A program made the translations under genes and the position numbers. Of a stretch of 64,000 nt of DNA, positions 27,597 through 36,225 are shown piece after piece (positions within the stretch are counted from its first letter, which is position 1; every line of letters starts with the position of its first letter). Source of the DNA: Xanthomonas sp. F10 (GTDB lineage: Bacteria > Pseudomonadota > Gammaproteobacteria > Xanthomonadales > Xanthomonadaceae); assembly GCF_014206815.1 (NCBI RefSeq), contig NZ_JACHNP010000001.1, positions 1,702,456-1,766,455 on the forward strand. Reading direction: 5' to 3'. The notes under the pieces were generated by a model. That model ran no database searches. It was not told the DNA's origin and saw only the letters and a list, made by a program, of their open reading frames with translations.

Positions 27597-27790
27597 GACT
27601 GCGCCCTTTTCGCTGCCGCGCCGGACCGGCGCAGCCACCACCAGCAGCCGACGCCGACCAGCAGCGGCGATGCCGCCAGCGCAAAGCACAGCCGGTCCAG
27701 CGCCCCTTCGGCCAGCAACATGCCGACGATGCCGCCGACCGCCGCCAGCGCCAGCACCGCCAGCAGGCACAGCGCGCGCAGACCGGTCAT
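27593..27790 (-). CDS. 65-residue two-helix membrane protein
   Basis: A very small protein with two hydrophobic segments (LCLLAVLALAAVGGIVGMLLA and FALAASPLLVGVGCWWWL) and a basic C-terminus. Its ATG overlaps the stop of the PepSY gene, and its stop overlaps the start of the next gene, so the frame is held in place by translational coupling on both sides. Similar small proteins follow PepSY genes in other iron loci as far as I recall. No function is known to me. Confidence 0.72.
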   Translation of the reverse strand: MTGLRALCLLAVLALAAVGGIVGMLLAEGALDRLCFALAASPLLVGVGCWWWLRRSGAAAKRAQS

Positions 27791-29001
27791 GGCCGGCCTG
27801 CCCGCACACCTGCCGCTCGCAGCGATCCGGTGCCTGCCGGCGTCGCCGGCGCACGCCGATGCCGGCGCCGACGGTCCCACCACAGCCAGGCGCCGTTGGC
27901 GGTGACGAACAGGGTCAGCCAGGCGCACAGGGTCCACAACAACTTCAGCGGCAGGCCGCCGTAGTCGCCGAAATGCAGCGGCTGCGCCAGCGCGATCGCC
28001 TTCAGATAGCCCGGCAGTTCCACCACCGCCGGCACCTGGCCGCTGGCCGCGTCCACCAGCACCACCCGGAACAGCCGCTGATCCAGCCCCTGCCCTGCGA
28101 CCAACACCGTGTAGTGACGGTCGGTGGAAAAATCCGTCTGCGGGAAGACGATCGAGATCGCATGCCAGCCGCGCGGCATCGCCGCCAGCGCCGCCGCCTG
28201 CGCACGGTCCACATCGACCGGCGGCCGCAGCCGGTCGACCGCCGGGCCGGCATGGCGGCGCTGCAGCGCGACCAGCTCGGTGCGCTGCCACACACTCTGC
28301 GCCAGCGTGCCGAAGCCCAGCAGGAAACCGCTCAGGCCGACCGTCAGCGCCCAGCCCATCACCACCACGCCGAGCGTGTTGTGCAGATCCAGTTGCCGCA
28401 ACCGCGGCCCACGCCCGCGCCGCAGCCGCCCGAACGCCACCTTCTTCACGTGCGGCCAGTACACCACCACGCCCGACAGCAACGCGATCAGCACCAGCAA
28501 GGCGACCAGCGCGCCGAGCAGTTCGCCGGGCAGCCCGAGGAACCAATGCGCATGCAGCTCCAGCAGGAAGCCGGTCAAGGTCCCGGTCTGTCGCGTCGCC
28601 GCGTCGGTCACCGGCCGTGCATCGGCCAGCCGTGTGTAGCGCATCCGGTAATGGTCGAAACCGCGTTCGTCCGCCGGCGCGGTCACCAGCAGCGCCACCC
28701 CCGGATGCGCCTGCGGATCGAGGCCGATGCTGAGCACGCGCTCGCCGGGGAACGCCGCCAGCACGCTGTCGACCGAGCGTGCCAACGGTAACCGCGGCGC
28801 GCGATCGGCGCCATGCGCCTCCGGCACCGTGCCCAGCGCCGCATCGATCTCATCATGGAAGATCAACACCGTGCCGCTCAGGCACAGGATCAGGAACGGC
28901 AGCGTCGCCACCAGGCCGCACCAGCGGTGCAGCCACAGGTTCAGCCGAAGCCAGCGCGAGGCGCCGACAGCGTCAGGAGCGCCCGCGCGACGGCGCCGCA
29001 T
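27787..29001 (-). CDS. PepSY-associated membrane protein (possible siderophore-iron reductase)
   Basis: A 404-residue inner-membrane protein. It begins NLWLHRWCGLVATLPFLILCLSG, the first helix of the PepSY_TM family, with HRW conserved, and a HDEI segment after it. A periplasmic PepSY region follows, then HAHWFLGLPGELLGALVALL, LDLHNTLGVVV and FGDYGGLPLKLLWTLCAWLT. Histidines near the helix ends suggest heme or metal binding. Members are often next to ferric-siderophore receptors and some reduce iron. One-base overlap with the receptor stop (TGATG). Confidence 0.85.
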   Translation of the reverse strand: MRRRRAGAPDAVGASRWLRLNLWLHRWCGLVATLPFLILCLSGTVLIFHDEIDAALGTVPEAHGADRAPRLPLARSVDSVLAAFPGERVLSIGLDPQAHPGVALLVTAPADERGFDHYRMRYTRLADARPVTDAATRQTGTLTGFLLELHAHWFLGLPGELLGALVALLVLIALLSGVVVYWPHVKKVAFGRLRRGRGPRLRQLDLHNTLGVVVMGWALTVGLSGFLLGFGTLAQSVWQRTELVALQRRHAGPAVDRLRPPVDVDRAQAAALAAMPRGWHAISIVFPQTDFSTDRHYTVLVAGQGLDQRLFRVVLVDAASGQVPAVVELPGYLKAIALAQPLHFGDYGGLPLKLLWTLCAWLTLFVTANGAWLWWDRRRRHRRAPATPAGTGSLRAAGVRAGRP

Positions 29002-31118
29002 CAGCGGAAATCCACGCGCAGACCGGCATACCAGGTGCGTGGCTCCGGCATCGTGCCGGTGTTGTAGGCCGAGTACGCGCCGGCCTTGGCATACACATAG
29101 ATCATCAGCGGATCGCGATGATCGAACAGATTGTTGACGCCGGCGAACAGGTAGACGTTGCCCAGGTGGTAACCACCGCTGGCTCGCCCCAGCCAATACG
29201 GACCGATCCGCGCCAGCGGCGTGTTCTGCACGTCGGAGTAATACGCACCGCTGTGCCGAAGGTCGAGACTCAGATCCAGGCCGGACGCGCCGCGCCAACT
29301 GGCGCCGATGCCGCCGGTGACCCTCGGCGCATTGGCGAAGGCGTTGCCCCGGGTGCCCCAGCCGGCATCGTCGGTAATGCGCGTGCGCAGCAGGCCGAGG
29401 TTGGCATGCAGGTCGAAGCGCGACGTGGCCAGCCAGCGCAGCCCCACCTCGGCGCCGGCGTTGTGGGCACGTCGCGCATTGCGGATCACGAACTGGTAAT
29501 AAGGCTCGGTGCTGGTCAGGAATGGCAGTTGCAGCCCGCGGTAGTCGCCGTGGAACAGATTGCCGTTCACTTGCAGCCTGCCCTCGGCCAGCTCGCCGCG
29601 CACATACAGTTCGTAGTCGCGCACATATTCCGGGGCATAGCGGTAGATCGTCGCCTGCGGGTAGCCGAGGGTCACCCCGCCACCGCCGGCGTTGTAGCCG
29701 CGCTGGGCGAGCAGGCCCACGGTCCACGCCGCACTCGGGTGCCAGGCCAGGTCGAGCTTGGGCAGGAAGGTGCGCCAGGTCTCGTCGAAATCCAGGGCGA
29801 TGTAGCGCGCGGCATCGCCGCCATCGCGGCGGTGGCGTTCGCGCTCATAACGCGCGCCTACCGTCAGCTCCAGGCGCTCGCTCAGCGCCAGCGTCGCTTG
29901 CGCATAGACCGCTGCGGTATCCACGCGGTCGTGGAAACGCTCGTCGAACGGGTAGTCGATGCGCTCGTCCTGTCGCGCGCGGAACAGATACAGCCCGACC
30001 AGCCCACTGAAGACCGAATCGCCGCGCGCCAGCACCAGGTTCGGTTCCAGGGTGTACTGGGTGGCGTGCAGATCGGCGATTCCCAAGCGCGGCATCGCCT
30101 CGCGATCGACATGCAGGTCGGTTGCGGTGAACAGGCTGTGGAACGCGAGCCGTTCGCCGAGCGGCCACAGCGTGTCGGACAGCAAGGCGTTGGCGCGGGT
30201 CCGGAACACCGGCATCTGTGGCGTGCTGGCGATGCGGGAAGTGTAGGGAAAACTGGTGGTCTCCGATTGCGGCGCAATCGCGTCGGTATGTTGCAGGGTG
30301 AGCAACTGGCGCACGCCGGGAAGCGCCTTGGGCGTGTACAGCAGCTTGGCGCGGACGTCGCGCGTCTCGAAGCGCCCCGGGCGGCTGACCCTCGGGTAGC
30401 CGCTGTAGGCCAGAGCGCTGTCGTGATGCTGCACGTCGGCCGCGACGCGCAAGGCCAGTTCGTCGGCCAGCAGCGGTGCATTGAAATACAGCGCGCCCTG
30501 GTAATGCGCCAGATTGCCGGCGGAGAACAGCACTGCGCCCTCCGGCACGAAGACCGGATCGTGGGTCTTGATCGCCAGCGTACCGGCGATGGCATTGCGT
30601 CCCTGCAGCAGGCTCTGCGGACCGCGCAGCAGTTCGGTCTGCTCCACGTCCCACAGACCGCTGCTGCCGAACACGATCTCGTTGAAGCTCAGCGGCCGCC
30701 CGTCCAGGGTGATACCCAGGCGTGGACGCGAGCCAGCAAAGTAGGCATCGACGCCGACCGCCGCGCCGGAGCCGTCGATCCCGCGGATGGCCGGCGCGGC
30801 GTTGTCCTGGCCCAGATACACGACGTTGGCCGCCGCGCCGAACACGTCGCGGCTGCTGAAGAAGCCGCGCCGACGCAGTTCCTGCTCGCTCAGCACATCG
30901 GCACTGGTGGCGGTGTCGTGCTGCGCGCGCGCCTGCTTCTCGGCCGTCACCACGATGCGCGTCAGCGTGGTCGTCTCGCCGCGATCGGCCGACTGCGCGG
31001 CAGCGCCACAGCAGGCCAGGCCGGCGGCGACCGCGCAGGCGAGCGGTGCCGGGCGAAATGCGGGGAAGCACGACAGGGGACGTCGCGCGCGTGCAGCGAA
31101 CAGCATGGAGGACCTCAT
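29001..31118 (-). CDS. TonB-dependent outer-membrane receptor
   Basis: A 705-residue outer-membrane receptor: signal peptide ending in GLACCGAAAQ, a TonB-box-like RIVVTAEKQ, a plug domain (VLSEQELRRRG, AAPAIRGIDGSG, ELLRGPQSLLQGRNAIAG) and a beta barrel that ends in an aromatic (VDFR) residue. The plug resembles siderophore receptors. It is the first gene after the AraC-type regulator and is translationally linked to PepSY, so a ferric siderophore is the most likely ligand. ATG codons at 31118 and 31106 are both possible starts. Confidence 0.9.
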   Translation of the reverse strand: MRSSMLFAARARRPLSCFPAFRPAPLACAVAAGLACCGAAAQSADRGETTTLTRIVVTAEKQARAQHDTATSADVLSEQELRRRGFFSSRDVFGAAANVVYLGQDNAAPAIRGIDGSGAAVGVDAYFAGSRPRLGITLDGRPLSFNEIVFGSSGLWDVEQTELLRGPQSLLQGRNAIAGTLAIKTHDPVFVPEGAVLFSAGNLAHYQGALYFNAPLLADELALRVAADVQHHDSALAYSGYPRVSRPGRFETRDVRAKLLYTPKALPGVRQLLTLQHTDAIAPQSETTSFPYTSRIASTPQMPVFRTRANALLSDTLWPLGERLAFHSLFTATDLHVDREAMPRLGIADLHATQYTLEPNLVLARGDSVFSGLVGLYLFRARQDERIDYPFDERFHDRVDTAAVYAQATLALSERLELTVGARYERERHRRDGGDAARYIALDFDETWRTFLPKLDLAWHPSAAWTVGLLAQRGYNAGGGGVTLGYPQATIYRYAPEYVRDYELYVRGELAEGRLQVNGNLFHGDYRGLQLPFLTSTEPYYQFVIRNARRAHNAGAEVGLRWLATSRFDLHANLGLLRTRITDDAGWGTRGNAFANAPRVTGGIGASWRGASGLDLSLDLRHSGAYYSDVQNTPLARIGPYWLGRASGGYHLGNVYLFAGVNNLFDHRDPLMIYVYAKAGAYSAYNTGTMPEPRTWYAGLRVDFR

Positions 31119-31191
31119 CGGGACGGTGGACTGGCTCGCGACAAGGGACGCTGGCGACTCCCGCTAGCCTAGCGCCGAGGTGGCAGCACGC

Positions 31192-31230
31192 GCTTTCGCG
31201 CGGCGCAATCCTGCTTTCGCGCGACGCAAT
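31192..31230 (-). promoter_or_regulatory. tandem 18-bp direct repeat, candidate AraC-type operator
   Basis: GCTTTCGCGCGGCGCAAT (31192-31209) and GCTTTCGCGCGACGCAAT (31213-31230) differ at one base and are 21 bases apart, two turns of helix, as expected for paired AraC-type binding sites. They lie between the regulator gene and the receptor it probably controls. A minus-strand TAGGCT about 25 bases downstream could be the -10. Confidence 0.65.
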
Positions 31231-31245
31231 TTTTGCGCCGTGCGC

Positions 31246-32247
31246 TCACTGCGGCGCGGGCAGACGCCGTCTTGCCGCCATCGGCGGATGCCCGAACCGG
31301 CGCTTGTAGGCGGTGGCGAAGGCCGCCGGATTGGAAAAGCCGACACGGCGACCGATCTCGGCCGCCGCCATGTCGCCTTGCTGCAGCAGGGAGCGCGCCA
31401 TCAGCAGGCGTTGCTCGCGCACGTAACCGAAGACGGTGGTGCCATGCACGTACTTGAAGTTGATCTGCAGCGTGGTCACGTTCACGCCGACCAGCCGGGC
31501 CAGGGCCAGCGTCGACGGCGGCGCGGCGATGCGTGCGTCGAGAATGGCGCGGGCCAGCATGGCCTGGTCGTAGCGGCGCTTGCCGATGCGCGGAACCTGG
31601 TGGTGCTCCTGCGTCAGCAGCGCCGCCACCTCCGCCACCAGGGCAAGCGCGCTGCTTTCGAGGAACAGGCGACCCAACGAACCGTCGTACGGACACTCGA
31701 GGATCTGCCGGGCGATGTCGAGCAGCCGCGGCGAACGCGCCAGCGTCGTGGTGCGGTAGTCGGTGTCGGCGAACGCGCACAGCGCGGCCAGATTGTCCTC
31801 GGCCAACTGCGCACCGAAGCGTTCGAAGAACGCCGGCTTGAGCATGAAGCCGGCATCGCAGCTGCGATGCGCGCGAACGACCTCCGGCCGTTCGACATGC
31901 ACCTGCCCGGCATGGCCGATCAGCACCGGCCGCTCCAGGCACTTCGCGACCGCGGCATGCTGGTCGATCCGCATCTGCTCGGGCTCGCCCGCGAGCAGGA
32001 TGCTGCAGCTCAACGCGGGCCCGGCGTGCAGCTGCGCTGCGCCTCCTTCGAGATGGAGGACGTCGCTGGCGGTGACGATCAGCCCGGGCTGCACCTCGTG
32101 CATCAGCAAGCGCCCGGAAAGCCACGGCGTGCGCAGCACACGCGCGGACATGTCGACCGGCGTCAGTTCCACCGCAAGGTCGGCAGCGCACCGCAGCAGG
32201 CGCTCGCCAGTGAAACGCTCCTGGATATCCCACAGTCCGGTCGCCAT
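31246..32247 (-). CDS. PchR-like AraC family transcription regulator
   Basis: A 333-residue regulator. The C-terminal 100 residues form two helix-turn-helix motifs: LALARLVGVNVTTLQINFK and IGRRVGFSNPAAFATAYKRR, preceded by LARAILDARI. The N-terminal domain has HLEGGAAQLHAGPALSCSIL and LERPVLIGHAG, resembling PchR-type siderophore-sensing regulators. The start at 32247 is an ATG; a longer frame is open. Its position just upstream of a TonB receptor, with a direct-repeat operator between, suggests it senses a siderophore and activates the cassette. Confidence 0.82.
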   Translation of the reverse strand: MATGLWDIQERFTGERLLRCAADLAVELTPVDMSARVLRTPWLSGRLLMHEVQPGLIVTASDVLHLEGGAAQLHAGPALSCSILLAGEPEQMRIDQHAAVAKCLERPVLIGHAGQVHVERPEVVRAHRSCDAGFMLKPAFFERFGAQLAEDNLAALCAFADTDYRTTTLARSPRLLDIARQILECPYDGSLGRLFLESSALALVAEVAALLTQEHHQVPRIGKRRYDQAMLARAILDARIAAPPSTLALARLVGVNVTTLQINFKYVHGTTVFGYVREQRLLMARSLLQQGDMAAAEIGRRVGFSNPAAFATAYKRRFGHPPMAARRRLPAPQ

Positions 32248-32587
32248 CGCGCGCACCCGTTGTTTCGCGTTCGCCGCAAATGATACGCAGCCGCATCGGC
32301 GGCGCAACTGCAGATGTCCATGGCTGCGTGGCGCCACGATGCGCGCAGCCGCCCCTTCGGGCGGCCGCGGCACCACACGGCTGACAACACCACGAAAAAA
32401 GGCTGCGCGTCACCTCCGCGGGGCCTGCACGACGCGACAAACGGCCGCGCGCCCGCTCACGTCGCGCTCACGCCATGCGCGCTGCGCGCTTCACTCTTGC
32501 TTGATCGGCGCTTGCGTAGAAAACGGCGACACGCGGCGCTGCGTGCAGCTGCCATGGCCTGTGCGATGCGACCGGCGAACATAGCCC
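32248..32587. other. intergenic region between AraC regulator and chemoreceptor
   Basis: Apart from the sigma-28 promoter at its right end I see no gene, RNA or repeat; the stretch has some G/C-poor runs and no coding signal in any frame that I trust. Confidence 0.4.
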
Positions 32588-32614
32588 TAAAGATCCAGGG
32601 AACGCGGCCGATAC
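32588..32614 (+). promoter_or_regulatory. sigma-28 (FliA) promoter of the chemoreceptor gene
   Basis: TAAA (32588-32591), exactly 15 bases, then GCCGATAC (32607-32614). The sigma-28 consensus is TAAA-N15-GCCGATAA, so 11 of 12 positions match. It lies 106 bases before the start codon of the chemoreceptor. Confidence 0.85.
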
Positions 32615-32720
32615 TGGTGCGGGCCTTTGCCCGACCCTCCCCCGCTGATCCGCGCTGCGTTGCCGTCCCTGCGGCGATGGAGCCGGTGGCGCCCGCTCTC
32701 GCATCTTTCGGAGATCTCGC

Positions 32721-34868
32721 GTGTCCTTCCATCATCTCACCGTCACCAAACGCCTGGCAATCGGCTTCTGCGGCGTGATCGCCATGTTATTGCTGGTCGG
32801 CATCACCAGCCTGATCGGCTTCCGCAAGTTCACCAGTGCCGCGGCGCTGGACGCGCACACCTACAAGGTCATCACCCTCGGCGACCGCATGCTGGTGAGC
32901 CTGCTCAACATCGAGAGCGGCGCGCGTGGCTTCGCCCTGACCCGCGATCCGTCCTATCTTGCGCCACTGGAACTCGGCGAACGCGAGTTCAGCGCACAGT
33001 GGCAGGAGTCCAAGCAACTGACCGCGGACAACGCGGCGCAGCAGGCGCGCCTGCAGACCCTGATGCAGGACTACACGCAGTTCATGGCGACCAAGCGCAA
33101 GGCCGTGGAGCACATGCGCAACACCCCCGCCGACAGCGACGACGCCCAGTTGGACGCGTTCCGGACCGTCGGCAAGCAGCAGATGGACGGGATGCGCGCC
33201 ACGATCGGCCAGTACGAGGACGCCGAACGCGCGCTGCTGCAGGTGCGCAAGGCCGAGAGCGAGGCGCGCGCGCGGTCCGGCGAATGGACCAGCATGGGCG
33301 GCATGCTGATCGGCATCGTCGCCGCGATCCTGCTCGGCCTGCTGGTGCGCAACAGCCTGATGCGCCAGCTCGGCGGCGAGCCGGCCTACGCGGCCGACGT
33401 GGTGCGCCGCATCGCCAGTGGCGACCTGTCGCAAGAGGTGCGGGTGCGCACGCAGGCGCCGTCGCTGCTCAACGACATGCGGCAGATGCAGGAGGAACTG
33501 CGCACGGTGATCCAGGCGCAGACCGAGATGGCCCGGCAGCATGCCGCCGGCCAGATCAGCTTCCGCATGGACGAGGCGCGTTTCCCGGGCGACTACGGAC
33601 GCATGGTGCGCGACACCAACGCGCTGGTCCACAGCCATATCGCGGTCAACCAGCGGGTGATCGCGCTGATGGGCGAGTACGCCGAAGGCGACCTCAGCCG
33701 CGACCTGGAACAGTTCCCCGGCGAGATGGCGATCCTGACCGAGACCATGGCCAAGGTGAAGCACAACCTCGGCGCGATCAACCACGAGATCGACCTGCTG
33801 GTGCGCGCCGCCGCGCAGGGCGACTTCTCCCGCCGCGGCGAGGCGCAACGCTTCCGCCACGCCTTCCGCGGCATGGTCGACAACCTCAACACCATGATGA
33901 CCGGCACCGAGACCAACCTGGCGGCGCTGTCGCAGCTGTTGCGCGCGATCGCCGCCGGCGACCTGACCCAGACCATGCAGGGCGATTTCCACGGCGTGTT
34001 CGCGCGGATGCGTGACGACGCCAACGCCACCGTCGCGCAGCTCACCGACATGGTCGGCCGCATCCAGCAGGCCGCGGCCAGCATCGACACCGCTGCCAGC
34101 GAGATCGCCAGCGGCAACGACGACCTGTCGCGCCGCACCGAGCAGCAGGCCGCCAGCCTGGAGGAAACCGCCGCGTCGATGGAGGAACTGACCGCCACGG
34201 TGAAACAGAACGCCGAGCATGCGCGCCAGGCCAACCAGCTCGCCGCCGGCGCCGCCTCGGTGGCCTCGCAGGGCGGCACGGTGGTCGGCCAGGTGGTCAC
34301 CACCATGGACGGCATCGAGGCGGCCTCCAAGAAGATCGCCGACATCATCGGCGTCATCGACGGGATCGCGTTCCAGACCAACATCCTGGCGCTGAACGCC
34401 GCCGTCGAAGCCGCGCGCGCCGGCGAACAGGGCCGCGGTTTCGCCGTGGTCGCCAGCGAAGTGCGCACCCTCGCCCAGCGCTCGGCCAGCGCGGCCAAGG
34501 AAATCAAGACGCTGATCGACGACTCGGTCGAGCGGGTGAGCGCGGGCTCGGCGCTGGTCGCCCAGGCCGGCACGACGATGCAGGACATCGTGGCCTCGGT
34601 GCAGCGCGTCACCGACATCATGGGTGAGATCGCCGCCGCCTCGCAGGAGCAGTCCGCCGGCATCGAGCAGGTCAACCACACCGTCACCCAGATGGACGAG
34701 ACCACCCAGCAGAACGCCGCCCTGGTCGAGGAAGCCACCGCCGCGGCACGCGCGATGGAACAGCAGGCCGGCGACCTGGTGGAAATCGTCGGCCAGTTCC
34801 AGGTGCGCAGCGAGACCTACCCGGTGGTGGCGCACCTGGTCGCCCGCGCCACTGCCAACGTGGCCTAG
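32721..34868 (+). CDS. methyl-accepting chemotaxis protein with CHASE3-like sensor
   Basis: A 715-residue chemoreceptor. Helix 1 (residues 12-34), a periplasmic four-helix domain with [20 protein letters not shown] typical of CHASE3, helix 2 near 195-215, and HAMP repeats. The signalling hairpin tip around residues 540-590 is [20 protein letters not shown]...[16 protein letters not shown], fully conserved. It lacks the C-terminal pentapeptide that binds CheR/CheB in enteric receptors. The start is a GTG with GGAGA upstream. The sigma-28 promoter places it in the motility regulon. The ligand is unknown. Confidence 0.92.
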   Translation: MSFHHLTVTKRLAIGFCGVIAMLLLVGITSLIGFRKFTSAAALDAHTYKVITLGDRMLVSLLNIESGARGFALTRDPSYLAPLELGEREFSAQWQESKQLTADNAAQQARLQTLMQDYTQFMATKRKAVEHMRNTPADSDDAQLDAFRTVGKQQMDGMRATIGQYEDAERALLQVRKAESEARARSGEWTSMGGMLIGIVAAILLGLLVRNSLMRQLGGEPAYAADVVRRIASGDLSQEVRVRTQAPSLLNDMRQMQEELRTVIQAQTEMARQHAAGQISFRMDEARFPGDYGRMVRDTNALVHSHIAVNQRVIALMGEYAEGDLSRDLEQFPGEMAILTETMAKVKHNLGAINHEIDLLVRAAAQGDFSRRGEAQRFRHAFRGMVDNLNTMMTGTETNLAALSQLLRAIAAGDLTQTMQGDFHGVFARMRDDANATVAQLTDMVGRIQQAAASIDTAASEIASGNDDLSRRTEQQAASLEETAASMEELTATVKQNAEHARQANQLAAGAASVASQGGTVVGQVVTTMDGIEAASKKIADIIGVIDGIAFQTNILALNAAVEAARAGEQGRGFAVVASEVRTLAQRSASAAKEIKTLIDDSVERVSAGSALVAQAGTTMQDIVASVQRVTDIMGEIAAASQEQSAGIEQVNHTVTQMDETTQQNAALVEEATAAARAMEQQAGDLVEIVGQFQVRSETYPVVAHLVARATANVA

Positions 34869-34966
34869 AACGGACGCGCTGCGCGACACGCAGGGACGGG
34901 CCGTCATCGACGGCCCGTCTCGCGGCACAGGACGGCATGGCACCCGCCCGACGTGGCCGCAAAGCT

Positions 34967-35028
34967 GTAGGAGCGGCTTCAGCCGCGACGCGTTACCGGT
35001 AAGGCATCGCGGCTGAAGCCGCTCCTAC
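34967..35028. repeat. REP-type palindrome, family A
   Basis: GTAGGAGCGGCTTCAGCCGC and its complement GCGGCTGAAGCCGCTCCTAC flank about 20 bases. It sits after the chemoreceptor gene, like the other copies between gene ends. Confidence 0.85.
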
Positions 35029-35076
35029 GACAAAGCGGAAGTCGCCCTGCCCCAACCATAGCGCTGACAGCCGCAC

Positions 35077-35110
35077 AAAGAAAAAGCCGCGCATCCGCGC
35101 GGCTTTTCTT
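35077..35110. terminator. bidirectional intrinsic terminator
   Basis: AAAGAAAAA, GCCGCGC, a 4-base loop, GCGCGGC, TTTTCTT. With A-rich and T-rich tails on both sides it can end transcription of the chemoreceptor (plus) and secF (minus). The stem is 7 G/C pairs. Confidence 0.85.
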
Positions 35111-35186
35111 GTTCGCTGGAGGAAGTTTCAGGGCCAGGAAATTCACGCTTCTACGAATTCCCACTCCCGAATCCATCCCGGCCCAA

Positions 35187-36152
35187 TCAGGGCCGACGCG
35201 CCAGCGCCTCCACATCCTTCGACTTCGGCAGCAGATCCTGCTTGGTGACCTGGAACGGCCCGATCGACAGCAGCGGCACCGCCACGATCACCGAGGACAC
35301 CACCACCACCACCGCGCCGATCATGTGGGTCAGCGCCAGGCCTTCCATCGACTCGCCGCCGTACAGGTACAGCGCCAGCGCCGACAGGAAGAACATCACC
35401 GCGGTGATCACCGTACGCGACAGGGTCTGGTTGATCGACCGGTTCAGCACCTCGATCGGCTCAACGCGCAGGCTGCGGAAGTTCTCGCGCACGCGATCGA
35501 ACACCACGATGATGTCGTTGATCGCAAAGCCCATCACCGACAGCAGACCGGCCAGCACGGTGAGGTCGAACTCGCGGCCGGTGACCGACACGTAGGCGAC
35601 CGTCACCAGCAGGTCGAACAGCGCGGTCAGGCTGGCCACCACCGCGAACTTCCACTCGAAGCGGAAGCCGATGTAGATCAGGAAGCCGACCAGCATGAAC
35701 ACCGTGGCGTAGACGCCGTTCAAGGCCAGGTCCTTGCCGACCTGCGGGCCGACGAACTCGCCCGGCTTGACCGTGGCCGGGTTCTGCGGCGTGCTCACCG
35801 CCTTGCGCACCTGCTCGGCGAGGTTCTTGGTGATGTCCTCGTTGTTGTGCTCGCCCTGCGGCTGCAGGCGGATCACCACCTCGTTGCCGCTGCCGACGTT
35901 CTGCACCTGCGCGTTGTCGAAGCCGGCCTTGGCCAGCTGCTCGCGTACCTGGTCCACGTCGACCGGCTTCTGGAAGCTGGTCTGCACCAGCGCGCCGCCG
36001 GTGAACTCCAGCGCGTAGTTGAAGCCCTTGGCGAAGATCACCGCGAACGAGGCCAGCGCCAGCACCAGCATCAGCACCAGGGTCGGGTGCCGCCAGCGCA
36101 TGAAGTCGATCTTGGTGTCGTTGGGGATCAGGTGAAGCGGGAAGATTTTCAT
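35187..36152 (-). CDS. secF: protein translocase subunit SecF
   Basis: The 321-residue partner of SecD in the proton-driven membrane complex that aids export through SecYEG. It has the six-helix pattern with a large periplasmic loop after helix 1, FTGGALVQTSF, VYATVFMLVGFLIYIGFRFEW, and the VMGFAINDIIVVFDRVREN helix pair typical of the family. It follows secD after 73 bases as last gene of tgt-yajC-secD-secF. Confidence 0.96.
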   Translation of the reverse strand: MKIFPLHLIPNDTKIDFMRWRHPTLVLMLVLALASFAVIFAKGFNYALEFTGGALVQTSFQKPVDVDQVREQLAKAGFDNAQVQNVGSGNEVVIRLQPQGEHNNEDITKNLAEQVRKAVSTPQNPATVKPGEFVGPQVGKDLALNGVYATVFMLVGFLIYIGFRFEWKFAVVASLTALFDLLVTVAYVSVTGREFDLTVLAGLLSVMGFAINDIIVVFDRVRENFRSLRVEPIEVLNRSINQTLSRTVITAVMFFLSALALYLYGGESMEGLALTHMIGAVVVVVSSVIVAVPLLSIGPFQVTKQDLLPKSKDVEALARRP

Positions 36153-36225
36153 TGGAGACCGCTCTGCGTTTTTTTGGAGCCCGCGCCTGCCGGCGCGGGG
36201 TCGTGCGGAAGATGGCGTGCGCGGC

